Positions 6,677 through 14,159 of a DNA stretch of 64,000 nt are shown in pieces; the stretch's first letter is position 1; every line of letters starts with the position of its first letter. The DNA comes from Cellulophaga tyrosinoxydans (GTDB lineage Bacteria; Bacteroidota; Bacteroidia; Flavobacteriales; Flavobacteriaceae). Under the pieces are notes generated by a model. The model did not search any database. It was not told the DNA's origin and was given only the letters and a program-made list of their open reading frames with translations. The stretch spans positions 1 to 64,000 of the forward strand of contig NZ_FWXO01000004.1 of assembly GCF_900176415.1 (NCBI RefSeq), in the 5' to 3' direction. The position numbers were made by a program, and so were the translations under genes.

Positions 6677-6722
6677 GCTCACAACTTGTTTATATAGATG
6701 TAAAATACATCTTTATACAACC
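6677..6722. repeat. Terminal short recombination-site-like hairpin (element H)
   Basis: GCTCACAAC (6677-6685) matches, in inverted form, the GTTGTGAGC at 5732-5740, so it marks the other end of the HEPN-gene cassette. It is followed not by a full element but by a compact hairpin of GTTTATATAGATGTA (6688-6702), a 3-base loop and TACATCTTTATACAAC (6706-6721). It lies between the first cassette and the recombinase remnant. By position it could correspond to an attI-type site, which is inference. Confidence 0.45.
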
Positions 6723-6760
6723 AATATGGAATAAAAGTAGTCAAAAAATATGTTTTTATA

Positions 6761-7020
6761 TTAAATTTCAAAATCATTAAATGGGTTTTTTATTTTATCT
6801 AAACTAGTAGTGCTTACATGTGTGTAAATCATTGTGGTTATGGGACTATTATGACCTAAAGCTCTTGAATATTTATAATATCTGTTCCATTTTCTACTAT
6901 AAACATACCATTACTGTACCTTAAGGTAGGTAAGATTACAGCAAGGGCATAACGAATCATTGAAATGGGTTTTGGTGCTAATTTATACACATATTTTTCG
7001 AAAAACAAAAAAGGAGAAGT
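6761..7020 (-). pseudogene. Tyrosine recombinase (integrase) remnant, frameshifted
   Basis: On the minus strand, 7020-6859 reads SPFLF...PTLRYS...VENGTDIINIQEL and then meets TAG. Deleting the frame slip at about 6856-6861 restores LGHNSPITTMIYTHV followed by STTSLDKIKNPFNDFEI and a stop at 6761. These are the C-terminal catalytic blocks of Xer/IntI-type recombinases: HxLRH (here PTLRYS, so the His is lost but Arg is kept), LLGH, and the nucleophile Tyr in IYTHV. The part encoding the N-terminal core-binding domain and the first catalytic Arg is not recognisable; an in-frame stop lies at 7021-7023. It is transcribed in the same direction as the cassettes and lies just upstream of them. Confidence 0.75.
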
Positions 7021-7023
7021 TTA

Positions 7024-7202
7024 TCTGTTTGTGTATGAATATAAATTTATGAAACTAAAAGAAAGCACTTCTGAAAAGTACATTTTAATACAATGGCAAG
7101 ACTATATGAATAAAGCAAAAAAAAATATTGTAATATCCTTCTAAAAACCATTGGATACTAGCTTTTAATGTATTGCTTCCTGAAAAATATTTTACCTTCT
7201 CA
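7024..7202. other. Gene-poor stretch between two pseudogenes
   Basis: No supportable gene is seen here. A plus-strand frame of 59 codons (6965-7144) crosses this stretch and the recombinase remnant, but it reads antisense to recognisable recombinase sequence and shows no domain, so it is not annotated. The stretch may hold unrecognisable remains of the upstream recombinase half. Confidence 0.4.
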
Positions 7203-7553
7203 TTAAGACCGTAAAATACGTTCCATTTTTTTACCTCTGGCTAATTCATCAATCAATTTGTCTAGATACCTGATTTTTTGCATTAATTTATCTTCTATAT
7301 CCTCTATACGATATCCACAAATTACACCTGTTATTTTAGATACATTGGCATTTAGTTGTGGAGCTTGGTTAAAAAAAGTCTCAAAATCTGTTTTATTAGC
7401 AATAATTTCTTGCAAGTCTTCTTGGGTATAGCCTGTTTACCAGCAGATAATAGTATCAACATCTGCCTTAGTTTTACCTTTCTTCTCTGCTTTTGTTATA
7501 TAATTTGGATACACACTGGAAAATGCCATTTTAAATACGCGATGCTTGGTCAT
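7203..7553 (-). pseudogene. DUF2200 protein gene interrupted by a stop codon
   Basis: Reading from the ATG at 7553, the product starts [19 protein letters not shown] and continues [18 protein letters not shown], then TAA at 7439-7437, then TGYTQEDLQEIIANK and the rest of the DUF2200 domain (ITGVICGYRIEDIEDKLMQ, RYLDKLIDELARGKKM) to the stop at 7203. Full-length relatives are about 115-120 residues with Leu at the interrupted position, so one T-to-A change (TTA to TAA) explains the break. The 70-residue frame from an internal ATG at 7415 is the fragment after the stop. DUF2200 has no assigned function. It lies next to the recombinase remnant, in a decaying zone. Confidence 0.85.
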
Positions 7554-7732
7554 TGCTAAGATATTTTAATACCTTAAATTTAATATAAATTGTGCATTTT
7601 TATTTTTATTACCTGTTGAGCTATTATCGGTACTAGGTAATACTGGGATGTTTTTGTAATTTAATCGTTCTGAATTTACTACATAGTAAACCAACTCAAG
7701 CAAAAAACAACTAGCTAATAAGACTAAAATAT
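7554..7732. other. Intergenic gap before the YdeI-like gene
   Basis: No gene is recognised. The stretch is A+T-rich and contains the presumed promoter region for the plus-strand gene at 7733. No clear TAnnTTTG box was found. Confidence 0.4.
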
Positions 7733-8371
7733 ATGAATAGTAAGGTTGATGATTTTATAAACCAAAACGAAAAATGGCAGCAAGAATTTATTCTTTTGCG
7801 CAGGTTACTGCTAGATTGTTTGTTTACCGAAGAAATAAAGTGGGGAAAGCCATGCTACACCTACAACCGTAAAAATTGTATTATTCTTTATAGTCCTAAA
7901 GATTATTGTGCGTTAGGTTTTATGAAGGGATCCTTAATGAAGGATACCGAAAACTTACTAGTGAAACCTGGTGAAAACTCGCAATCTAGCCGCTACATGA
8001 AATTTTTAAATATAGAAGAAATTCATGCCAAAACACCCATCATAAAGGCATACCTATTTGAAGCTATAGCCATAGAAAAATCTGGTATTGAAGTAGATTT
8101 TAAAGCGAAAAACAACCTTACTTTTCCTGAAGAATTATTACATTTTTTTGATAAAGACCCAGCTTATAAAGAGGCATTTTTTAGCTTAACACCAGGGCGA
8201 CAAAGAGCGTATAATTTGCACTTTTGCGGTGCCAAACAATCACAAACAAAAATTACCAGAATACAAAAGTATAGAGACCGAATACTTTCGGGCAAAGGCA
8301 TAAACGATTGCATTTGTGGGTACTCTAAGCGTATGCCGCAGTGCGATGGTTCGCATAAAAACTATGTTTAA
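7733..8371 (+). CDS. YdeI/DUF1801-type protein with C-terminal CDGSH motif
   Basis: The 212-residue protein has an N-terminal DUF1801/YdhG-like fold (about 15-110; EIKWGKPCYTYNRKNC, YCALGFMKGSLM). A YdeI/OmpD-associated helical segment follows (about 125-190; FPEELLHFFDKDPAYKEAF, LTPGRQRAYNLHF). The tail CICGYSKRMPQCDGSH (about 193-208) fits the CDGSH iron-sulfur consensus C-x-C-x2-S-x3-P-x-C-D-G-S-H. Proteins of this type often carry such a short tail, and a 2Fe-2S cluster is likely by motif. The protein is cytoplasmic and its substrate is unknown. It is the first intact gene outside the cassette array. Confidence 0.8.
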   Translation: MNSKVDDFINQNEKWQQEFILLRRLLLDCLFTEEIKWGKPCYTYNRKNCIILYSPKDYCALGFMKGSLMKDTENLLVKPGENSQSSRYMKFLNIEEIHAKTPIIKAYLFEAIAIEKSGIEVDFKAKNNLTFPEELLHFFDKDPAYKEAFFSLTPGRQRAYNLHFCGAKQSQTKITRIQKYRDRILSGKGINDCICGYSKRMPQCDGSHKNYV

Positions 8372-8516
8372 GTAGTGATTTAGAATTCCTAACGGCAGCA
8401 CACTTATTTTAATGTTGATATATTTCTAATTTTAAAATTATCCACATAAGTCCAGTATACTATGTAGCGTCTTTATAAATACACCTAGGTTTTTTGATTT
8501 TGCTGCAAATAGTGTT

Positions 8517-9113
8517 TTATTCCGGGTATCCTTTACCAACGTATGTAGTGACTACAAAATCAGAATTTGGATCAAGTAAACGGAAAAAATTTAATTTTAC
8601 CATCGGCAGTACAAAGTCATTTTCATCATAAATTTCTAGCAAAATACTTGCATAAATGAAGCGATTAAATTCTTTGTTTTCTCTAGCTAATTTTGAAACT
8701 TTTTGATTAAAAAGAAAACTTTTTGAGTGGGTCTCATTAAAATATTTCACCCTTTTTGCCAAAATTTCAGGAGAAGGACCCTTATAATTGAGTCGTTTCG
8801 CGAGATTTTGAAGCGAATCCTCAATATTAAAGTCAATCTTATATTCTTTGTGTTTGTCTAAGCTTACTTCGTTTAGTAATCCAACATAACTTTTATAATC
8901 GGAATTTTCGATAATACCTTTTGAAATCAAATGTTCTTGAAATTCTTTTAAAATTGTTTTAAGCCCATTATAATATTGAGGGTTTTCTTGTTCTATTCCT
9001 TTTTCAAGTTCCAATTCAAATTTATTCGACGACATTTGGGAATAGGCATTTATGTTAAATAAAAAACCGTAAATTATACATATCAAAATATGTATTTTCA
9101 TAAATTTCCTCAT
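8517..9113 (-). CDS. Secreted hypothetical protein
   Basis: This 198-residue protein has a signal peptide (MKIHILICIIYGFLFNINAYS, starting from the second Met; the first Met at 9113 adds four residues). The mature part is mainly helical (FELELEKGIEQENPQYYNGL..., LNYKGPSPEILAKRVKYF) and ends with a conserved-looking LDPNSDFVVTTYVGKGYPE. No domain is recognised. It is likely periplasmic, and appears monocistronic with about 130-145 bp on either side. Confidence 0.6.
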   Translation of the reverse strand: MRKFMKIHILICIIYGFLFNINAYSQMSSNKFELELEKGIEQENPQYYNGLKTILKEFQEHLISKGIIENSDYKSYVGLLNEVSLDKHKEYKIDFNIEDSLQNLAKRLNYKGPSPEILAKRVKYFNETHSKSFLFNQKVSKLARENKEFNRFIYASILLEIYDENDFVLPMVKLNFFRLLDPNSDFVVTTYVGKGYPE

Positions 9114-9243
9114 GGTCTTGTTTAGGGTTTCATTATGGAATGATTTTACTATTCCATTCCGTTGTAAACAAATACGAGCAATTACATAGGGATTTCTTAT
9201 AGGAAATTCTACAGAAATGCACTATAATCTTTTCTAGCCACTG

Positions 9244-9684
9244 CTAGTCACTCGTTTTATTCCTATTTTTTATTAGTCCGTAAATTATATTAATCGGAAA
9301 CATTAATTGACCAATAACAATTAACAGAATAATCAGTGTGATAATCATTGTCAGATTGTCATTAAATTTATACTCCATTAAATCAGTCTTATAAAATTTT
9401 GTCAAAATCCAAACAATTAAAGCTCCACCAAAAGTCAATCCAATATGAAACCAATTTAACCACTTTGATAATTTTCTATTTGCTTTTTGCATAATCCAAT
9501 ATCCGATTCCGATTATTCCAAAAATTATTGAAATTAGAATTGCCAAAACTAAATAGGCAATAACGTAATACGTGTTGTGAATATTTATATTAAACGTTGC
9601 ATCTCCACTCAAAATCCCAATCAATATTAATAATGGAATTGCAAGCAAAAAAATGAGATGTGGTTTTTCAATAATTTTGATCAT
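9244..9684 (-). CDS. Four-helix membrane protein with a heme-copper-oxidase-like segment
   Basis: This 146-residue protein has TM helices at about 8-27, 40-66, 78-96 and 112-136. The stretch INIHNTYYVIAYLVLAIL resembles the HDTYYVVAHFHYVL helix of cytochrome oxidase subunit I, but the heme and copper His residues of that helix (AHFH) are replaced (AYLV). It therefore cannot be a functional oxidase subunit by itself. Small proteins of this kind are common in flavobacteria without an assigned role. It stands alone. Confidence 0.55.
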   Translation of the reverse strand: MIKIIEKPHLIFLLAIPLLILIGILSGDATFNINIHNTYYVIAYLVLAILISIIFGIIGIGYWIMQKANRKLSKWLNWFHIGLTFGGALIVWILTKFYKTDLMEYKFNDNLTMIITLIILLIVIGQLMFPINIIYGLIKNRNKTSD

Positions 9685-9744
9685 TCAATTTGTGGTTAAC
9701 TGTAACCTATCAATAAATAACCCCTTCACAAAGTACTATTAAAA

Positions 9745-10524
9745 CTAATTATTGGTTTTTAATTGTTCTCTTAGTGTAAAATAAAAAGCATCAAACTTTG
9801 GTATCACTTTTACATTTAAGCCCTCAGAAAAACCACCATCTTTAGATACCGCAGAAATTCTGTTGGTGTTTATACTATGTTGCTTAACAAATTTATTTAC
9901 TAGGGTAGTGGCTTGGTTTAACGCTATATCAAATTCTCCTGTATTTGTGGCGGATTCTACAACAATAGTAGCATCACCATAAATTTTTATTACACCGGCT
10001 ATTTTTTTGATAAATTCATCTGTTTTTGCGCGGGCAGCGGCATCTTTACTTGTAAGTCCGTTTCGGGTAACTTCATTCAATGCCACAATTACGGCACCAC
10101 TAGCAACAGTAATATTTCCATTTTCACCTAATACTCTTTTAAAATCGGTTAAAACGGCTAAAGCAACAGAATCATGACTACTAAACCTATCGGTAATCGC
10201 TTTTAATTGCTTTTCTTTTTCTTGTAAACTTTCTAGCGTTTTTCCAATATTCTCAGACTTTTCTATAGAAGCTTTGGTAAAACTATTAATGTTTTCCATT
10301 AAAGACTTATTGGTTTCTAACAATTCATCGGCTTGAGCTTTGTACGATTCTGCTTCGGTTTTACTCACTACTTCTTTTTTACGAGAAATGGCTAAGCTAT
10401 TTTTTACAGAATCTAATGCGGTTTTTAATTCCGCTATTTCCGAAACTAAATCGCTCTTTTTTTGCGCTTGTACTGATGCACTACTTAGAAATAAAACTAC
10501 TGCTAGGGTAAAATATTTAATCAT
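9745..10524 (-). CDS. Periplasmic coiled-coil protein with degenerate OmpA-like domain
   Basis: The 259-residue protein has a signal peptide (MIKYFTLAVVLFLSSASVQA) and a coiled coil (about 25-115). Its C-terminal half follows the outline of the OmpA lipoprotein at 20095-20946: both have KSLESLQEKE-type helices, a beta strand with GAVIVALNE or GVVFVSISD, and the ending KFDAFYFTL or KIDQFYEMI. The peptidoglycan-binding signatures (GHTDDVP, NRRTRIV) are absent here, so diaminopimelate binding is probably lost. It lacks the lipobox of the paralogue. It ends a run of minus-strand genes (14059 to 9745). Confidence 0.65.
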   Translation of the reverse strand: MIKYFTLAVVLFLSSASVQAQKKSDLVSEIAELKTALDSVKNSLAISRKKEVVSKTEAESYKAQADELLETNKSLMENINSFTKASIEKSENIGKTLESLQEKEKQLKAITDRFSSHDSVALAVLTDFKRVLGENGNITVASGAVIVALNEVTRNGLTSKDAAARAKTDEFIKKIAGVIKIYGDATIVVESATNTGEFDIALNQATTLVNKFVKQHSINTNRISAVSKDGGFSEGLNVKVIPKFDAFYFTLREQLKTNN

Positions 10525-10557
10525 ACTATTTAAAAAATTAGTTTTAAAAGATCAAAA

Positions 10558-12126
10558 TTAAGATTTGTTTTTATCGCTTGCTAGTTGACCACCTAAATAA
10601 TTACAATTTAACAAATCTTGTACACTAGTAAAGGGTACAGGGTGTTTTTGATATTTATAGGTAGCTCGTAAATTTCTATTCAGTTCTGTGTCATCCACAT
10701 TTACTTGAACATCTTCCATATGAAACTGACACGGATGTTCGTAACCTGCAGCATGGGTAATCTCTAACAATTCTTTTCTGAACGATTTAAAGTATTGCCC
10801 AAGTCGGTCTGATTTTAAGGGTACATCTATACCGTTTTGTAACCATTTTTTTTGAGTGGCAATTCCAGTAGGGCAGCGGTTGGTATGGCAAACCTGTGCT
10901 TGTATGCATCCAATACTCATCATAGCTTCTCGCGCTACGTTAATACAGTCTACACCCATTGCAAATGCCATTGCTGCTTTTGCCGGAAATCCTAATTTAC
11001 CACTGCCAATAAATACAATTCTATCGGTTAATTCGCGGTCTAAAAACAATTTATATAGACTAGAAAACCCATATACCCATGGTAACGAAACATGGTCTGC
11101 AAAACTTGGTGGTGCCGCTCCCGTGCCACCTTCACCACCGTCAATAGTAATAAAATCGGGTCCTTTTCCTGTTTTCTTCATTAAATCTGCCAATTGTTCC
11201 CACTGATCTAATTTACCTATGGCGGCTTTAATACCCACCGGTAACCCTGTTTCTTCGGCTATTTTCTCAATTAATTGAAGCAATTCTGGTATACTTTTGA
11301 ACGCTTTATGCGTTGCCGGAGATAGTACATCTTTACCTACTTCAACACCTCTAATTTCTGCGAGTTCTGGTGTGATTTTAGCGCCTGGTAAAACACCGCC
11401 TTTTCCTGGTTTTGCTCCTTGTGACAGCTTAATTTCGATGGCTTTTATACACGGATTATCAGCAACTAATTGCTTCAACTTTTCCATTGATAAACTTCCT
11501 TCAGGGCTGCGCACTCCAAAATATCCAGTACCAAAATGAAAGATTACATCGCCCCCTTGCTTATGATAGGGCGATAAACCGCCTTCTCCTGTATTATGAT
11601 ACGCATTTGCTTTGAGTACTCCTTTATTCATTGCTTCAACAGCCGCTGCTGAAAGCGATCCAAAACTCATGGCCGAAACATTTATGACTGACGCCGGACG
11701 GTATGGTTTTCTGCGTTTGTTATAAGCTCCCATAACCTTCGCACAAGGCACAAAACTAGTATCGGTATAATTAGGATGGTTCTCTGCAACCTCATACGCC
11801 ATCATTTGATTTTTTATAAAGATGTGCTGATGTTCATAAATATCTCTATCCGTACCAAAGCCTTCGTAATTATTCTCCTTTTTTGCTGAAGCATAAATCC
11901 AACTTCGTTCTATTCGATTAAAAGGAAGTTCTTCGCGGTTATTGGCTACAAAATATTGACGCATTTCGGGTCCTATACTTTCTAACCAATACCTAAAATG
12001 ACCAACTATCGGAAAATTATGGGAAATGGTATGTGCCCTTTGAAAAAAAACATCTCGAATAGCCACAGCAAATAAAACCACCAAGAGCCAAACCCACCAA
12101 GGAATTGAAGTAATAAAATTAATCAT
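10558..12126 (-). CDS. FMN-binding glutamate synthase-family protein
   Basis: The 522-residue protein has one N-terminal membrane helix (about 8-25, WWVWLLVVLFAVAIRDV). A glutamate synthase central/FMN TIM-barrel domain follows (about 90-480). Visible signatures are NVSAMSFGSLSAAAVEAMN, the KPGKGGVLPG loop, DGGEGGTGAAPPSF for FMN phosphate binding, and CIQAQVCHTNRCPTGIATQ, whose Cys residues match the 3Fe-4S ligands of GltB. There is no glutaminase domain, so it is not a full glutamate synthase. The substrate of this membrane-anchored flavoprotein group is uncertain. Confidence 0.85.
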   Translation of the reverse strand: MINFITSIPWWVWLLVVLFAVAIRDVFFQRAHTISHNFPIVGHFRYWLESIGPEMRQYFVANNREELPFNRIERSWIYASAKKENNYEGFGTDRDIYEHQHIFIKNQMMAYEVAENHPNYTDTSFVPCAKVMGAYNKRRKPYRPASVINVSAMSFGSLSAAAVEAMNKGVLKANAYHNTGEGGLSPYHKQGGDVIFHFGTGYFGVRSPEGSLSMEKLKQLVADNPCIKAIEIKLSQGAKPGKGGVLPGAKITPELAEIRGVEVGKDVLSPATHKAFKSIPELLQLIEKIAEETGLPVGIKAAIGKLDQWEQLADLMKKTGKGPDFITIDGGEGGTGAAPPSFADHVSLPWVYGFSSLYKLFLDRELTDRIVFIGSGKLGFPAKAAMAFAMGVDCINVAREAMMSIGCIQAQVCHTNRCPTGIATQKKWLQNGIDVPLKSDRLGQYFKSFRKELLEITHAAGYEHPCQFHMEDVQVNVDDTELNRNLRATYKYQKHPVPFTSVQDLLNCNYLGGQLASDKNKS

Positions 12127-12169
12127 GAAAAAAAATCTATTTTAATCTTTAAATAATATAAAAGTATGG

Positions 12170-13447
12170 CTATTTCTTGTTCAAGTAATCCAAACTCAAT
12201 TCTGTTAATGCTTTTACCCCAAGTAATAATCCACTATCATCTATTTTAAAATCTGGCGTGTGGTGTGGGTAAGATTCTGTATTTCCTGGCGTCATTCCTC
12301 CTAAAAAGAAATATATTCCTGGTACTTTTTCTTGAAAAAAGCTGAAATCTTCACCACCAGTAGTGGCCTTTACTAATTTTACGTGATCCGCACCAGCAAC
12401 ATTTTTTAAGGTTGGAAGCATTTCTTCGGTCAACTGTAAATCGTTATAAGTTATTGCAGTATTATTTTGAAAACTTATGGTAGCAGAACCTCCATAGGCT
12501 TTGGCTAAACCTTCGGTCATTTCTGTCATTCTTCGTATAATATGCGATTTCATATCCGGATCGAGTGTACGCACTGTACCAATCATTTCCGCACTTTCTG
12601 GAATAATATTAAATCGAACACCAGAAGTTATTTTCCCTACCGTAATTACGGCTGGTTCTACTAATAAATTTGCTTCTCTACTTATTATAGATTGATAACC
12701 ATCTATGATTTTTGCAGAAATATAAATAGGGTCAACACCGCTCCATGGTTGCGAGCCATGTGTTTGTTTTCCTTTTACAATAACCTTAAATTCTTCGGTT
12801 GCAGCCATGGTTCCCCCTGGTTTGTAAGCAATGGTGCCTACTGGAGTAGCACTATTAATATGTAATCCAAAAATGACATCAACATCAGGGTTTTTTAAAA
12901 CACCCTCTTTGATCATTAATCCTGCACCACCTTCTTCACCAGATGGTGGCCCTTCTTCAGCGGGTTGAAATATGAATTTTATAGTCCCATTAATTTTGTC
13001 TTTGTTTTTAGACAATACTTCGGCCACGCCCATTAAAATAGCAATATGAGTATCATGTCCACAGGCATGCATAACTCCTGTATCAACCCCCATAAATTCC
13101 GTTCTTACATTAGATTTAAAAGGCAAATCATTACGCTCCGTTACCGGTAAAGCATCAATATCTGCTCGTAAAGCAACAACTTTTCCTGGATTATTACCTT
13201 TCAAAACACCTACAACTCCAGTATGTGCAACACCAGTTTGCACTTCAATTCCTAACGACTTTAAATGTTTGGCAATTTTTTCAGCAGTTTTAAATTCTCG
13301 GTTTGATAGTTCTGGATTTTGGTGAAAATACCTGCGCCATTCTACTACTTTACCTTCTACTGAAGTGTAATCTTTGTTTAGTTCGGTGTGCTGCCCAAAT
13401 GCAATACAGCCAAGAAATAAAAAACTTCCAAATAGTAAATTCTTCAT
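12170..13447 (-). CDS. Secreted M20 family amidohydrolase
   Basis: The 425-residue protein has a signal peptide (MKNLLFGSFLFLGCIAFG). It belongs to the M20D/hippurate hydrolase group of zinc amidohydrolases, which remove acyl groups from amino acids or cleave dipeptides. Metal-site signatures are MHACGHDTHIAILMG (about 108-122), QPAEEGPP (about 161-168) and the late GGEDFSFF. The dimerisation lid domain lies between about 205 and 320. It probably acts in the periplasm. It lies 3 bp downstream of the DsrE gene, suggesting co-transcription. Confidence 0.88.
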   Translation of the reverse strand: MKNLLFGSFLFLGCIAFGQHTELNKDYTSVEGKVVEWRRYFHQNPELSNREFKTAEKIAKHLKSLGIEVQTGVAHTGVVGVLKGNNPGKVVALRADIDALPVTERNDLPFKSNVRTEFMGVDTGVMHACGHDTHIAILMGVAEVLSKNKDKINGTIKFIFQPAEEGPPSGEEGGAGLMIKEGVLKNPDVDVIFGLHINSATPVGTIAYKPGGTMAATEEFKVIVKGKQTHGSQPWSGVDPIYISAKIIDGYQSIISREANLLVEPAVITVGKITSGVRFNIIPESAEMIGTVRTLDPDMKSHIIRRMTEMTEGLAKAYGGSATISFQNNTAITYNDLQLTEEMLPTLKNVAGADHVKLVKATTGGEDFSFFQEKVPGIYFFLGGMTPGNTESYPHHTPDFKIDDSGLLLGVKALTELSLDYLNKK

Positions 13448-13450
13448 ATG

Positions 13451-13990
13451 TTAAAATTTAATTAGTCTATAATTTTCGTTTTGTAATTGAATCAGCGCAG
13501 TCATTGCTGATAATGATAACTGTACGCCTGCTATAAGATCCTCTTTTGCAACACCTCTTGACATGGCCGATTGTCCGCAAAAAATTACTTGCACATTTGC
13601 TGCAAGTAAGGCTTTAATCAAATCAGCATTCGGATTATTAACACCGTATTTTTTACTATAAGAAGCATTATTCATAATGTCTTTTGATGCTAAATTATGC
13701 ACAACTATGGCAGCATGCAATTGTTCTTCAGGCACACCTGCCTGCGCATGCATGTTTAAAAACCGAGCCGCCGTTTCTATATACGGATTTATAGCTTCAT
13801 GCCCTTCAGGGGTGTTCATTACATCAAAAACCGCCTTAAAGTCTTGTCGCAAGTCTGTTTTAAAATCGGTGTTTTCTACTTTAAAGACTTTTCCGTACTC
13901 CTTTATTATTGGACCAGCTGCCTTTTCTTGAGCCGTAGAAACATAAAAAAATACTGAACAAAGGAATAACGTAAGGATACTATTTTTCAT
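13451..13990 (-). CDS. Secreted DsrE/DsrF-like protein
   Basis: From the Met at 13990 the protein is 179 residues with a signal peptide (MKNSILTLFLCSVFFYVSTA). The longer frame to 14059 is rejected because it would start upstream of a TATATTTG -7 box at 14041-14048. The DsrE fold is recognisable from LLAANVQVIFCGQSAMSRG and the ending SLSAMTALIQLQNENYRLI. The Cys in FCGQ is at the usual position of the sulfur-carrier or active Cys of this family. It is probably co-transcribed with the M20 amidohydrolase. The role of periplasmic DsrE-like proteins is unclear. Confidence 0.8.
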   Translation of the reverse strand: MKNSILTLFLCSVFFYVSTAQEKAAGPIIKEYGKVFKVENTDFKTDLRQDFKAVFDVMNTPEGHEAINPYIETAARFLNMHAQAGVPEEQLHAAIVVHNLASKDIMNNASYSKKYGVNNPNADLIKALLAANVQVIFCGQSAMSRGVAKEDLIAGVQLSLSAMTALIQLQNENYRLIKF

Positions 13991-14040
13991 TTCGAATAGA
14001 TAAAAACAAACTGTTAGAACATTAAAAAATGCTTGTCTTT

Positions 14041-14048
14041 CAAATATA
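14041..14048 (-). promoter_or_regulatory. Putative -7 box of the DsrE/amidohydrolase operon
   Basis: TATATTTG on the minus strand fits the Bacteroidota TAnnTTTG -7 consensus. Transcription would start at about 14034, leaving a leader of about 44 bases before the ATG at 13990. No clear -33 TTG was found. Confidence 0.4.
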
Positions 14049-14159
14049 TTCAAATTCAATTGAATGGATGCGCATTGTTCATAATTATTAAAGTCATCAT
14101 TTTAGTATGCTACCAATTATAGTTAAATTCACGCTCCCGTAGAAAACAAATAAAATACA

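Noticed and set aside
316-6722. CRISPR array
   Set aside because: The repeats are long, imperfect palindromes with gene-sized spacers, not short direct repeats with uniform spacers. No cas genes are present.
6965-7144. Plus-strand frame of 59 codons beginning MGFGANLYTYFSKNKKGEV
   Set aside because: It is antisense to recognisable tyrosine-recombinase remnant over part of its length and shows no domain, so it is treated as a chance frame.
10558-12126. Glutamate synthase large subunit
   Set aside because: There is no N-terminal glutaminase domain and no partner small subunit, and the protein has a membrane anchor.
13991-14059. Upstream extension of the DsrE gene to the first Met
   Set aside because: The extension would begin upstream of the likely -7 box and would precede a clean signal peptide.
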